This document shows, piece after piece, positions 1 to 6,325 of a DNA stretch of 10,067 bases. How positions within the stretch are numbered: the stretch's first letter is position 1; the number at the start of each line of letters is the position of its first letter. Source of the stretch: Piscirickettsiaceae bacterium. Its GTDB lineage: Bacteria > Pseudomonadota > Gammaproteobacteria > Nitrosococcales > Methylophagaceae. Under the pieces are notes generated by a model. The model had not been told where the DNA came from. It saw only the letters and a program-made list of their open reading frames with translations, and searched no databases. Location of the stretch: the NCBI GenBank assembly GCA_030627065.1, contig DAOUSV010000043.1, forward strand, positions 1 through 10,067, in the 5' to 3' direction. Made by a program: the position numbers and the translations under genes.

Positions 1-26
1 GCGAGAATGTCGGCTAGAGGTTGAAT

Positions 27-986
27 TTAAGAAAGCGCACCACCACAACTACTACCCTGCCCTGCGGTACAGCCATAGCAATGTTGTCGTGTTGCAATAT
101 GCGTTTGTTGTAATGAGTTATTTTTCATCTCACTAATATGAATGCCACGGTTTTGATCTGCTAATGGCAAATCAAGCATTTGATTAAAATCACAATCATA
201 CACATAACCTTGCCAGTCGATACTAATGGTATTGAGACACATCACTTGATCGAGAATATCGGGATTATAGCTGTCAACAAGCAATTGCATATAATCATCA
301 AAAATACCCTTGCTGAGTAAGGTGCTGCCAAAACGTTTAATAGGCATATTAGTAATGGTATACAACTGATTAAAATCAATATCGTAATGCTGTTTTAAAT
401 ACGTTTTATAACTGTTTTCTAATGCATTCTGTGCGGGAGGTAATGTTGCACCCTGTGGATTAAACACTAGATCGAGTTTTAAGGAACCACCCTCTTGACC
501 ATAGCCCAAACTATTCAAGCGTTGCAATGCGGTTAAACTCGTTTGGAATACGCCATTACCTCGTTGTTCATCAACATTTTCTTCTAAATAACACGGCAAA
601 GATGCTACTACGGTGACTTTATGTTCTGCTAAAAACTCAGCCAAATATTCATAAGAGTCTTCTTCTAAAATAACTAAATTACATCGATCAATAATGCTAA
701 TATTACGCTTTGTCGCCTCTTCAACTAAATATCTGAAATGAGGATTCATCTCAGGTGCGCCGCCCGTTAAATCTAGCGTTTTAACCGCTGTCTTTTCAGC
801 AAAACCTAACACTTGGTCAATGGTTTGTTTGCTCATCAACTCGGTACGTTTCGGCCCAGCATTGACATGACAATGTAGGCAACTTAAATTACATAAATAG
901 CCAAGATTAAGTTGAATAATCTCTAAACTGCCACGTAACAAGGTCGGAAATGTTGAGTTTTCAAGCTTCGGTAATGTTTCAAGCAT
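27..986 (-). CDS. arsS: Radical SAM/Cys-rich protein, ArsS family (arsenosugar biosynthesis; DUF3641)
   Basis: This 319-residue cytoplasmic protein is a radical SAM enzyme. CNLSCLHC at residues 32-39 is the CX3CX2C motif binding the 4Fe-4S cluster, and GGAPEMN at 75-81 is the SAM-contacting glycine motif. The C-terminal half matches the DUF3641 domain: LPCY at 130-133, FNPQGATLPP at 175-184, TNMPIKRFG at 212-220, YDCDFNQM at 263-270 and the terminal CYGCTAGQGSSCGG at 303-316. C250, C265, C303, C306 and C314 may hold auxiliary clusters. In cyanobacteria ArsS joins a SAM-derived 5'-deoxyadenosyl group to dimethylated arsenic on the way to arsenosugars. It is the last gene of a three-gene operon, 4 bp after the TVP38 gene. 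No good ribosome binding site precedes the ATG, so coupling to the upstream gene is likely. Some family members are annotated as selenoproteins; here every position reads as Cys. Family is secure, but the arsenic role is inferred because no arsM is visible. Confidence 0.88.
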   Translation of the reverse strand: MLETLPKLENSTFPTLLRGSLEIIQLNLGYLCNLSCLHCHVNAGPKRTELMSKQTIDQVLGFAEKTAVKTLDLTGGAPEMNPHFRYLVEEATKRNISIIDRCNLVILEEDSYEYLAEFLAEHKVTVVASLPCYLEENVDEQRGNGVFQTSLTALQRLNSLGYGQEGGSLKLDLVFNPQGATLPPAQNALENSYKTYLKQHYDIDFNQLYTITNMPIKRFGSTLLSKGIFDDYMQLLVDSYNPDILDQVMCLNTISIDWQGYVYDCDFNQMLDLPLADQNRGIHISEMKNNSLQQTHIATRQHCYGCTAGQGSSCGGALS

Positions 987-990
987 AAAT

Positions 991-1689
991 TTAAGCCGTT
1001 TCTTCTGCGACTATTTTACCTTTGCGAAGCCGCATTATTGTTGTGGTAATTAATGCTAATACGCCAATCATTACAAATGACAAAATGACTTCCGTGGTAA
1101 ATAACTGCTCCATACTATCGACGGTTGACAAGGATTGGCCTAGATTAACAATCACAAAACTCACCGGCAACATACCTAAAAAAGTGCCAATTGCATATTG
1201 ACGAGTATTAATGGGGCTAAAAGCAAACACCATATTAACAAACCAAAATGGAAACAAGGGAACGGCTCGCATGAATAATAGATAACTAAAGGCATCATCT
1301 TGCAGTTTTGCCATAATATTTTGAGTTGATTTCATCTTTTCTAAACGTGGTCTTGCCCAGTCGGCAATTAAATATCGTGCGATCCAAAATACAAATACAG
1401 CCCCGATTGTTGCCGAAGAGATGGCTAATAAAGCACCATACCAACGTCCAAAAATAAAGCCGATGGCGATAGACATTATGGCGGCACCTGGTAGATTTAA
1501 CATGGTTGATAAAATATAGAGACCACCGGTGATGAAAAAAGCTTGCCAGAAGTTAGCATCGGCATACGCTAATAGTGCATTCTTATGTTGTTTTAAACTA
1601 TCAAAGCTTAAATATTCTTGTCCACCATAGATAAAGAATAAGGCAACAAGTCCAATCAGCACTGCAACAATCATTAATTTCTTAATCAT
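991..1689 (-). CDS. TVP38/TMEM64 (DedA/VTT-type) family inner-membrane protein
   Basis: This 232-residue integral membrane protein has an N-terminal helix (about residues 4-21), a helix around 47-62, the LNLPGAAIMSIAIGFIFG block at 64-81, a helix at 85-105 and C-terminal helices at about 165-187 and 200-219. FMRAVPLFPFWFVN at 139-152 is the family's F-x-x-R-x-x-P-x-x-P signature, a re-entrant loop region in VTT proteins. Length is typical. The biochemical role of bacterial TVP38 proteins is unsettled; relatives in the DedA superfamily act in lipid flipping and membrane homeostasis. It often lies beside a MerA-like flavoprotein, as here. The ATG is well supported: AAGGGGG (minus strand, about 1696-1702) ends about 6 nt before it and lies in the last codons of the upstream gene, with a 2-bp gap between genes, suggesting translational coupling. 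Confidence 0.88.
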   Translation of the reverse strand: MIKKLMIVAVLIGLVALFFIYGGQEYLSFDSLKQHKNALLAYADANFWQAFFITGGLYILSTMLNLPGAAIMSIAIGFIFGRWYGALLAISSATIGAVFVFWIARYLIADWARPRLEKMKSTQNIMAKLQDDAFSYLLFMRAVPLFPFWFVNMVFAFSPINTRQYAIGTFLGMLPVSFVIVNLGQSLSTVDSMEQLFTTEVILSFVMIGVLALITTTIMRLRKGKIVAEETA

Positions 1690-1691
1690 AC

Positions 1692-3122
1692 TTACCCCCT
1701 TAAACCAAACAGACGTTTAATCCATTTTTTTCGACTTGGTGTTAATGACTCTTTCATTCGCTGATCTGCTACCCGCCGATTAATTTGAGCCAAGGTTGGA
1801 TATATATGAATAGTATTACTCAAAGCTGACACATTCAAACCCTGAGACATTGCCAAGACATATTCGGCAATTAACTCACCCGCATGAACGCCGACAATAC
1901 ACGCCCCTAATAACTTACCTTTAGGCGTAGTGATAATTTTAGCCATACCTGCTGTTTCATTGGCGGTTATCGCACGATCTAGTTCATCAAAGGGAAATGT
2001 ATAAACACGATATTTAATGCCTTGTTGCTTTGCTTCTCGTTCAGACAAGCCCACACGTGCCAATTCAGGAGCCGTAAAAGTACACCAAGGAATACCTGTT
2101 ATTTGCGCTTTGGCTGGCAAGTGAAACAAAGTATTTCTTAATACTATGCCTGCTTGATGCTCTGCCATATGGGTGAATAAATAAGGCCCCGCCACATCAC
2201 CACAGGCATAAATTCGTTTATTAGTAGTACGAAGTCGTGCATCGACCACTAATCGGCCATTTTCGGTGCTAACTCCAGCCTTATCTAAGCCCATATTCTC
2301 AATATTTGATTGACGACCTGTTGCAATCAATAAATGACTACCTTCAACCGTGATAGCTGAACCATTTTCACTATCCGTCAGCATAACGTTAATACCATGT
2401 TCTGTTTTTTCAAGCTGTGTAATGGATGAATTTACATAAAGATCAATGCCATCTCTTATAAATTGCTGTTTTACAATATTACTCATGTCTTCATCTTCAT
2501 TGGCTAACAGCCCCGAACGTCCCAATAAAGTGACTTTCGAACCTAGTCGCCTAAAGGCCTGCGCCATTTCACAGCCAATTGCTCCCGTACCGATAACAAT
2601 CAAATGGTCAATATTAGCTCTATTTTCAAACACGTTCTCATTGGTTAAGTAATCAATCGAATCAATGCCCTTAATAGCAGGAATAAACGGACGTGATCCC
2701 GTCGCTAAAACAAACTTCCGTGCCGTTATTTCTCGCCCTTCAACCAGTAATTTATCGTTAGCAATAAACTGTGCTTCTGCAAACACCACTTCAACCCCCA
2801 TCGCTCTAAATCGTTCAGGGCTATCATTCGGCTCGATCGTTTTGATAACATCACTAACTCGCTGCATCATTGCCGTTTGATTTATGGGCGCTAACGTAGC
2901 TGAAATACCAAATCTCTGCGCTGTTCTAACCGTATTGGCAACATCGGCAGAATGTATCAAGGTTTTACTCGGTACACAGCCAGTATAAAGACAATCACCA
3001 CCTAGCCGATGCTTTTCAATTAGCACAACTTTTGCACCTAATGATGCCGCACCCGCCGCCGTTACCAACCCAGCTGCACCACCACCAATAATACATAAGT
3101 CATAATCTGTTTTATTAAACAT
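1692..3122 (-). CDS. MerA-like FAD/NAD(P)-dependent pyridine nucleotide-disulfide oxidoreductase family protein
   Basis: This soluble flavoprotein is 476 residues long from the chosen ATG. GGGAAG at 13-18 is the FAD dinucleotide-binding loop, GGDCLYTGCVPSKTL at 41-55 carries the redox-active pair C44/C49, GTGAIGCE at 178-185 is the NAD(P)H-binding loop, and YACGDVAGP at 305-313 is the second FAD motif. A dimerisation domain follows. The C-terminal motif reads HIYPTLAQ (439-446): Tyr441 sits where disulfide reductases have the catalytic His, and Gln446 replaces its partner Glu. Tyr there resembles mercuric reductase, but the MerA C-terminal vicinal cysteines and N-terminal HMA domain are absent, so true mercury reduction is doubtful. 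The substrate is unknown. The frame also extends 4 codons to a TTG at 3134; ATG at 3122 is preferred because GAGAA lies just upstream. It is first in the operon with the TVP38 and ArsS genes. Confidence 0.9.
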   Translation of the reverse strand: MFNKTDYDLCIIGGGAAGLVTAAGAASLGAKVVLIEKHRLGGDCLYTGCVPSKTLIHSADVANTVRTAQRFGISATLAPINQTAMMQRVSDVIKTIEPNDSPERFRAMGVEVVFAEAQFIANDKLLVEGREITARKFVLATGSRPFIPAIKGIDSIDYLTNENVFENRANIDHLIVIGTGAIGCEMAQAFRRLGSKVTLLGRSGLLANEDEDMSNIVKQQFIRDGIDLYVNSSITQLEKTEHGINVMLTDSENGSAITVEGSHLLIATGRQSNIENMGLDKAGVSTENGRLVVDARLRTTNKRIYACGDVAGPYLFTHMAEHQAGIVLRNTLFHLPAKAQITGIPWCTFTAPELARVGLSEREAKQQGIKYRVYTFPFDELDRAITANETAGMAKIITTPKGKLLGACIVGVHAGELIAEYVLAMSQGLNVSALSNTIHIYPTLAQINRRVADQRMKESLTPSRKKWIKRLFGLRG

Positions 3123-3195
3123 TACTATTCTCAAAAAAACTTTCTAACAGTTAGACGTATTAACACGCTAAAACTTACAAAAGAAACTAAATTAG

Positions 3196-3222
3196 ATTCT
3201 AAGTGTCTTTTTTATATGTCAA
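3196..3222 (-). promoter_or_regulatory. Candidate sigma70 promoter of the leftward flavoprotein-TVP38-arsS operon
   Basis: Read on the minus strand, a perfect -35 hexamer TTGACA (3222-3217) is followed after 15 bp by TAGAAT (3201-3196), a 5/6 match to the -10 consensus. The spacer is shorter than the usual 16-18 bp, which can indicate a weak or activator-dependent promoter. Predicted start near 3189 would give a leader of about 67 nt before the ATG at 3122. This is a by-eye call. Confidence 0.4.
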
Positions 3223-3235
3223 TTTTATTTGGCAT
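3216..3235. repeat. Imperfect inverted repeat between the divergent operons, candidate operator
   Basis: ATGTCAA (3216-3222) and TTGGCAT (3229-3235) are inverted with 6 of 7 positions paired, separated by 6 bp of AT-only sequence. The arms contain the candidate -35 hexamers of both divergent promoters, so a protein bound here could affect both operons. The arms loosely resemble ATGACAA/TTGTCAT of the E. coli CusR box, but spacing differs. It may simply reflect two back-to-back -35 elements. Confidence 0.3.
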
Positions 3236-3258
3236 TATATTGATTTTGGTATTACACT
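3229..3258 (+). promoter_or_regulatory. Candidate promoter of the small metal protein-cusCBA operon
   Basis: TTGGCA (3229-3234, 5/6 to consensus -35) and TACACT (3253-3258, 4/6 to consensus -10) are separated by 18 bp. The predicted start, about 3265, abuts the ATG at 3266, and no Shine-Dalgarno sequence precedes that ATG, so a leaderless transcript is possible. Another promoter further upstream cannot be excluded. Weak by-eye call. Confidence 0.3.
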
Positions 3259-3265
3259 TAAACTT

Positions 3266-3619
3266 ATGCATCAAGCAACTAAAAAATTATTACTGATTTT
3301 ATTCACTATCATGGCGTATCTGCCCATGACGGTTGCTTACGCTGTGCCTGATGTTGCGATGACAGAACAAGTTCAATCTATGATCAAAATGGATATGAGC
3401 GATTGCCACGAGCAGCGAATTAAACAAAAATGTGGCCATTGTGCTGATCAACATAACTGCAATAGTAGTGCTGGCTCTTGCTCAACTAGTTTTGGCATTC
3501 CTTCTTATTCTGCTGAGTTAGTTGTTAATCATAAACTAAACCCTTGGTATATGGCATATCATGTCGATACTCCACGGCAACATACTTCCACCTTATATCG
3601 TCCCCCAATATCACTCTGA
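3266..3619 (+). CDS. Small exported Cys/Met/His-rich protein, putative periplasmic metal-binding protein
   Basis: I do not recognise a named family with certainty. The 117-residue product starts with a signal peptide (KK at 6-7, hydrophobic core 8-23, AYA|V cleavage site after residue 26). The mature protein begins with a Met-rich stretch (M32, M39, M42, M44) running into a cluster of five cysteines (C47, C56, C59, C65, C72) with histidines H48, H58 and H63; CGHC at 56-59 is a clear CxxC. It ends in LYRPPISL, an ending that recalls small proteins encoded ahead of heavy-metal efflux operons (DUF2946- or CopL-like), though I cannot confirm homology. Position directly upstream of cusCBA supports a role in Cu/Ag binding, delivery or sensing in the periplasm. 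The frame also opens earlier at a GTG (3203), but that start would put 21 residues before the signal peptide and lies upstream of the candidate promoter. No Shine-Dalgarno is seen at the ATG. Confidence 0.7.
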   Translation: MHQATKKLLLILFTIMAYLPMTVAYAVPDVAMTEQVQSMIKMDMSDCHEQRIKQKCGHCADQHNCNSSAGSCSTSFGIPSYSAELVVNHKLNPWYMAYHVDTPRQHTSTLYRPPISL

Positions 3620-3680
3620 TTAGATAAACCTTCTACGTGCGCCATTATTTAATGTCGCTGTTGGTAACGCCATAATATTT

Positions 3681-3685
3681 AGGTG
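3681..3685 (+). promoter_or_regulatory. Ribosome binding site of cusC
   Basis: AGGTG ends 7 nt before the ATG at 3693 and fixes the cusC start. The 73-bp gap behind the small-protein gene shows no convincing terminator, so the two are probably co-transcribed. The gap contains two imperfect direct copies of GCCATTATTTA (3641-3651 and 3669-3681). Confidence 0.6.
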
Positions 3686-3692
3686 TTTAATC

Positions 3693-5024
3693 ATGTGTAA
3701 TATAAAACCAAGCTTGTTTTTAGCTTTGCTATTCTCAATGCAATTGAGCCATGCCGCTTCCTTAAATTTAGATCTACCTGAAAACAGTACAAATCCGACA
3801 ATACAAGCAAATATACTGACTATTCAAGTCGCACTAGATCGAGTTCAACGTGAAAATCCAAGTATTGCTGAAATGATGGCGCGGGCAGAAGCCATGTCTG
3901 CTATTCCATCACAAGTCGGTAGTTTGCCAGATCCAATGCTCAACTTTAATATGCTTAATATGCCTATTGATTCATTCAATTTAGATCAAGAAGCCATGAC
4001 ACTGCTTCAATTTGGCATTAGTCAGCAAATTCCTTATCCTGGAAAACTGGCATTAAAAGAAAAAATTGCGTCTTTTCAGGTTGATGCCGCCAATAGTACG
4101 GTTGACGAATTACGCCTGCATTTAAATCGTGATGTTAAAACACTATGGTGGCGCTTATTTTATTTAGAGCGGTCACTCGAAGTCATTGAATTAAACAAAA
4201 CATTGCTTCGACAATTTATCAGCATCGCTCAAACTAAATACAAAGTAGGCCAAGGCTTACAGCAAGATGTATTACTGGCTCAATTAGAGTTATCTAAACT
4301 TATTGACCGTAATATTCAGCTTATAAGCATGCAAAAACAAGAATCAGCACGTTTAAATGCACTGCTTAATCAAGCTACTGGCAATGTCATAAACTTACCT
4401 GAGTTATCAGCTATTAATATTGAGTTATCACCATTAAAAACAGCATCGACACTGTTTGACTTGGCTAAAATTAATCGCCCTGCTCTCGCACAGCAACAAT
4501 TACATATTGACGCTGCAAATGCCAGAAAAGAACTGGCAGAACGTGATTTATTACCAGACTTTAATATCGGTGCAGCCTATGGGTTTCGACAAGGTGATAT
4601 GCCAAATGGTGATAACCGCTCTGATCTTTTTTCTTTAAAAATCGGTATCAATATGCCTTTATTTGCTGAATCAAAACAGAAAATGGCTATTTCACAACGT
4701 CATAGTGAAGTGAAACAACAGCAGTATGCCTTACAAGATAAATGGCTATCAATACAAGCAGAATTGACATCGATTATTGCTGATTATGAACGTGCCGAAC
4801 AGCAAGTATCACTCTTTGAAACTGGCATCGTACCGCAAGCACAGCAAACGGTAGCATCAATGCTAGCAGGATATCAAGTTAATAAAGTTGATTTTCTAAA
4901 TTTAGTGCAAGCTCAAATTACACTTTATAACTATCAAACAAATTTATGGCAAACCATCAGTGAAGCAAAATCGGCACAAGCACGATTAATTGCTATAGTG
5001 GGCGAGGAGAATATTTATGAATAA
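3693..5024 (+). CDS. cusC: CusC/CzcC-like TolC-family outer-membrane efflux protein
   Basis: This 443-residue protein is the outer-membrane channel of a tripartite heavy-metal efflux pump. A signal peptide spans residues 1-21 (hydrophobic 7-19, cleavage near SHA|A). The rest has the duplicated outer-membrane-efflux fold: long amphipathic helices rich in Gln, Ala and Leu flanking two beta-barrel stretches. The family motif around SLPDPMLNFNM (77-87) and QFGISQQIPYPGK (106-118) is clear, as is the second-repeat counterpart LPDFNIGAAYGFRQG with KIGINMPLF. Length is close to E. coli CusC. Unlike E. coli CusC, a lipoprotein, there is no lipobox: the only early Cys is residue 2. Methionines are frequent near the N-terminus (M61, M62, M68, M82, M87, M90). 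Its stop overlaps the start of cusB by 8 bp. The pairing with CusA/CusB supports Cu/Ag rather than Co/Zn/Cd export. Confidence 0.9.
   Translation: MCNIKPSLFLALLFSMQLSHAASLNLDLPENSTNPTIQANILTIQVALDRVQRENPSIAEMMARAEAMSAIPSQVGSLPDPMLNFNMLNMPIDSFNLDQEAMTLLQFGISQQIPYPGKLALKEKIASFQVDAANSTVDELRLHLNRDVKTLWWRLFYLERSLEVIELNKTLLRQFISIAQTKYKVGQGLQQDVLLAQLELSKLIDRNIQLISMQKQESARLNALLNQATGNVINLPELSAINIELSPLKTASTLFDLAKINRPALAQQQLHIDAANARKELAERDLLPDFNIGAAYGFRQGDMPNGDNRSDLFSLKIGINMPLFAESKQKMAISQRHSEVKQQQYALQDKWLSIQAELTSIIADYERAEQQVSLFETGIVPQAQQTVASMLAGYQVNKVDFLNLVQAQITLYNYQTNLWQTISEAKSAQARLIAIVGEENIYE
5004..5009 (+). promoter_or_regulatory. Ribosome binding site of cusB inside the cusC 3' end
   Basis: GAGGAG ends 7 nt before the cusB ATG at 5017 and lies within the last cusC codons. 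With the 8-bp gene overlap this implies coupled translation of channel and adaptor. Confidence 0.7.
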
Positions 5025-6324
5025 AGTTCTTTTAATTATCGTTAGCACCGTTATTGGTATTACTGTTGGTATTGGTAGTATGTTTATATTTAACGAGTAT
5101 TTCATACCTCGGCCAATTCAAAAAGAAATGGTTGAAGTAGAGGTTAAAAAACCACTATTCTACCGTAACCCAATGAACCCTGAAATCACGTCACCTATGC
5201 CTGCAAAAGATCATATGGGTATGGAGTATATTCCTGTTTACAGTAATGCTAACACGTCAGATTCAGCACCAACTGGCTCAGTCAGCATTGATCCTGTTAC
5301 TGTACAAAACATGGGGGTTCGCACCGCTATAGCTAAAATATCCGAGCTTTCTCACGATATTAAAACTATCGGTCATGTGACTTATGATGAGCAACGTATC
5401 ACACGCTTGCATCCTAAAACAGAAGGCTGGATTGAAAAGCTATTCATATCAAAAACAGGTGATGCAGTTAAAAAAGGTACCATGCTTTTAAGTCTGTACT
5501 CACCACAATTAGTCAGTAGCCAACAAGAATATCTGCTTGCTCTATCGAGTTTAGAAACGCTTAAAAACAGTCCATTCGATGATATTCGTATCGGTGCAGA
5601 ACAAATGGTTAGAACATCTAGAGAGCGTCTGGAATTACTTGATGTGCCGGAACATCAGCTTCATGATTTAGAACATTCTGGCAAAATCAAGAAAGGTTTA
5701 CATATTCATTCGCCTTTTAATGGTATTGTGATGAATATCGGCGCACGTGAAGGGCAGCATGTCACGCCACAAACTGAGCTTTATATGTTGGCTGATTTAT
5801 CTAAAGTGTGGGTGTTTGCTGATGTTTATGAATCTGAATTACCATGGGTTAATGTCGGCGATAATGTTGAAATGACCTTAACGGGCATTCCAAACAAAGT
5901 ATTCAAAGGCAAGCTCTCTTATATCTATCCTTATGCAGAAGCTAAAACTCGCACAATTAAAGTCCGATTAGAGTTTGCTAATCCCGGCCTTTTACTAAAA
6001 CCCGATATGTTTGCCGATGTCATTATCAAGACGCAACAGCAAAGTAATCTAGTCAGTGTGCCATCTGAAGCCATTGTTCGATCTGGCGAACGTGATCAAG
6101 TTTTTGTCGTGCGAGAACAAGGAAAGTTCGAACCTAGAGATGTTGAAATTGGATTAACTTCCAATGATTTAACTCAGATACTTAAAGGAGTATCTTCTGG
6201 TGAAGAAATAGTTACATCCAGCCAGTTCTTGATTGATTCTGAGTCTAAATTACGTGAATCGACCGCTAAAATGTTAGAGGCTATAACAGAAGATAAAACA
6301 ACGACAAATCATGAGGGACACTAA
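5017..6324 (+). CDS. cusB: CusB-like periplasmic adaptor (membrane fusion protein) with N-terminal heavy-metal-binding motif
   Basis: This 435-residue adaptor links CusA to CusC. An uncleaved signal anchor or signal peptide covers about residues 3-25. Residues 48-75 form the heavy-metal-binding segment: YRNPMNP at 49-55 and HMGMEYIPVY at 66-75. M53, M67 and M69 align with E. coli CusB M49, M64 and M66, the three-Met Cu(I)/Ag(I) site that passes metal to the pump; M61 is an extra Met. Then come the barrel-sandwich (lipoyl-like) halves around LHPKTEGWIEKL (131-142) and HSPFNGIVMNIGAREGQ (231-247), joined by a helical hairpin (about 165-225), a beta-barrel domain (about 264-340) and the membrane-proximal domain to about 410, including SSQFLIDSESKL (401-412). 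The tail ends NHEGH, comparable to the His-containing tail of E. coli CusB. The gene stops 1 bp before cusA. Confidence 0.93.
   Translation: MNKVLLIIVSTVIGITVGIGSMFIFNEYFIPRPIQKEMVEVEVKKPLFYRNPMNPEITSPMPAKDHMGMEYIPVYSNANTSDSAPTGSVSIDPVTVQNMGVRTAIAKISELSHDIKTIGHVTYDEQRITRLHPKTEGWIEKLFISKTGDAVKKGTMLLSLYSPQLVSSQQEYLLALSSLETLKNSPFDDIRIGAEQMVRTSRERLELLDVPEHQLHDLEHSGKIKKGLHIHSPFNGIVMNIGAREGQHVTPQTELYMLADLSKVWVFADVYESELPWVNVGDNVEMTLTGIPNKVFKGKLSYIYPYAEAKTRTIKVRLEFANPGLLLKPDMFADVIIKTQQQSNLVSVPSEAIVRSGERDQVFVVREQGKFEPRDVEIGLTSNDLTQILKGVSSGEEIVTSSQFLIDSESKLRESTAKMLEAITEDKTTTNHEGH
6313..6318 (+). promoter_or_regulatory. Ribosome binding site deciding the cusA start
   Basis: GAGGGA, located in the last codons of cusB, lies about 8 nt upstream of ATG 6326 and is downstream of the alternative in-frame ATG at 6311. 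It therefore supports the 6326 start, which also matches the E. coli CusA N-terminus. Confidence 0.7.
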
Positions 6325-6325
6325 A

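Noticed and set aside
1..26. A further gene left of arsS
   Set aside because: Only 26 bases are available; no start codon or ribosome binding site is visible on the minus strand, so nothing can be called.
1692..3122. Annotation of the flavoprotein as mercuric reductase (merA)
   Set aside because: The C-terminal vicinal Cys pair and the HMA domain are missing and no other mer genes are present, so only family-level naming is justified.
3123..3134. TTG start for the MerA-like flavoprotein
   Set aside because: ATG at 3122 directly precedes the FAD-binding domain and has GAGAA at suitable distance upstream; the four extra residues are not expected in the family.
3203..3265. GTG-initiated N-terminal extension of the small Cys-rich protein
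   Set aside because: It would put 21 residues in front of a well-formed signal peptide and includes the candidate promoter region.
6311..6325. Upstream in-frame ATG for cusA adding MRDTK
   Set aside because: It overlaps the cusB end and precedes the GAGGGA site; the ATG at 6326 has correct spacing and gives the E. coli-like N-terminus.
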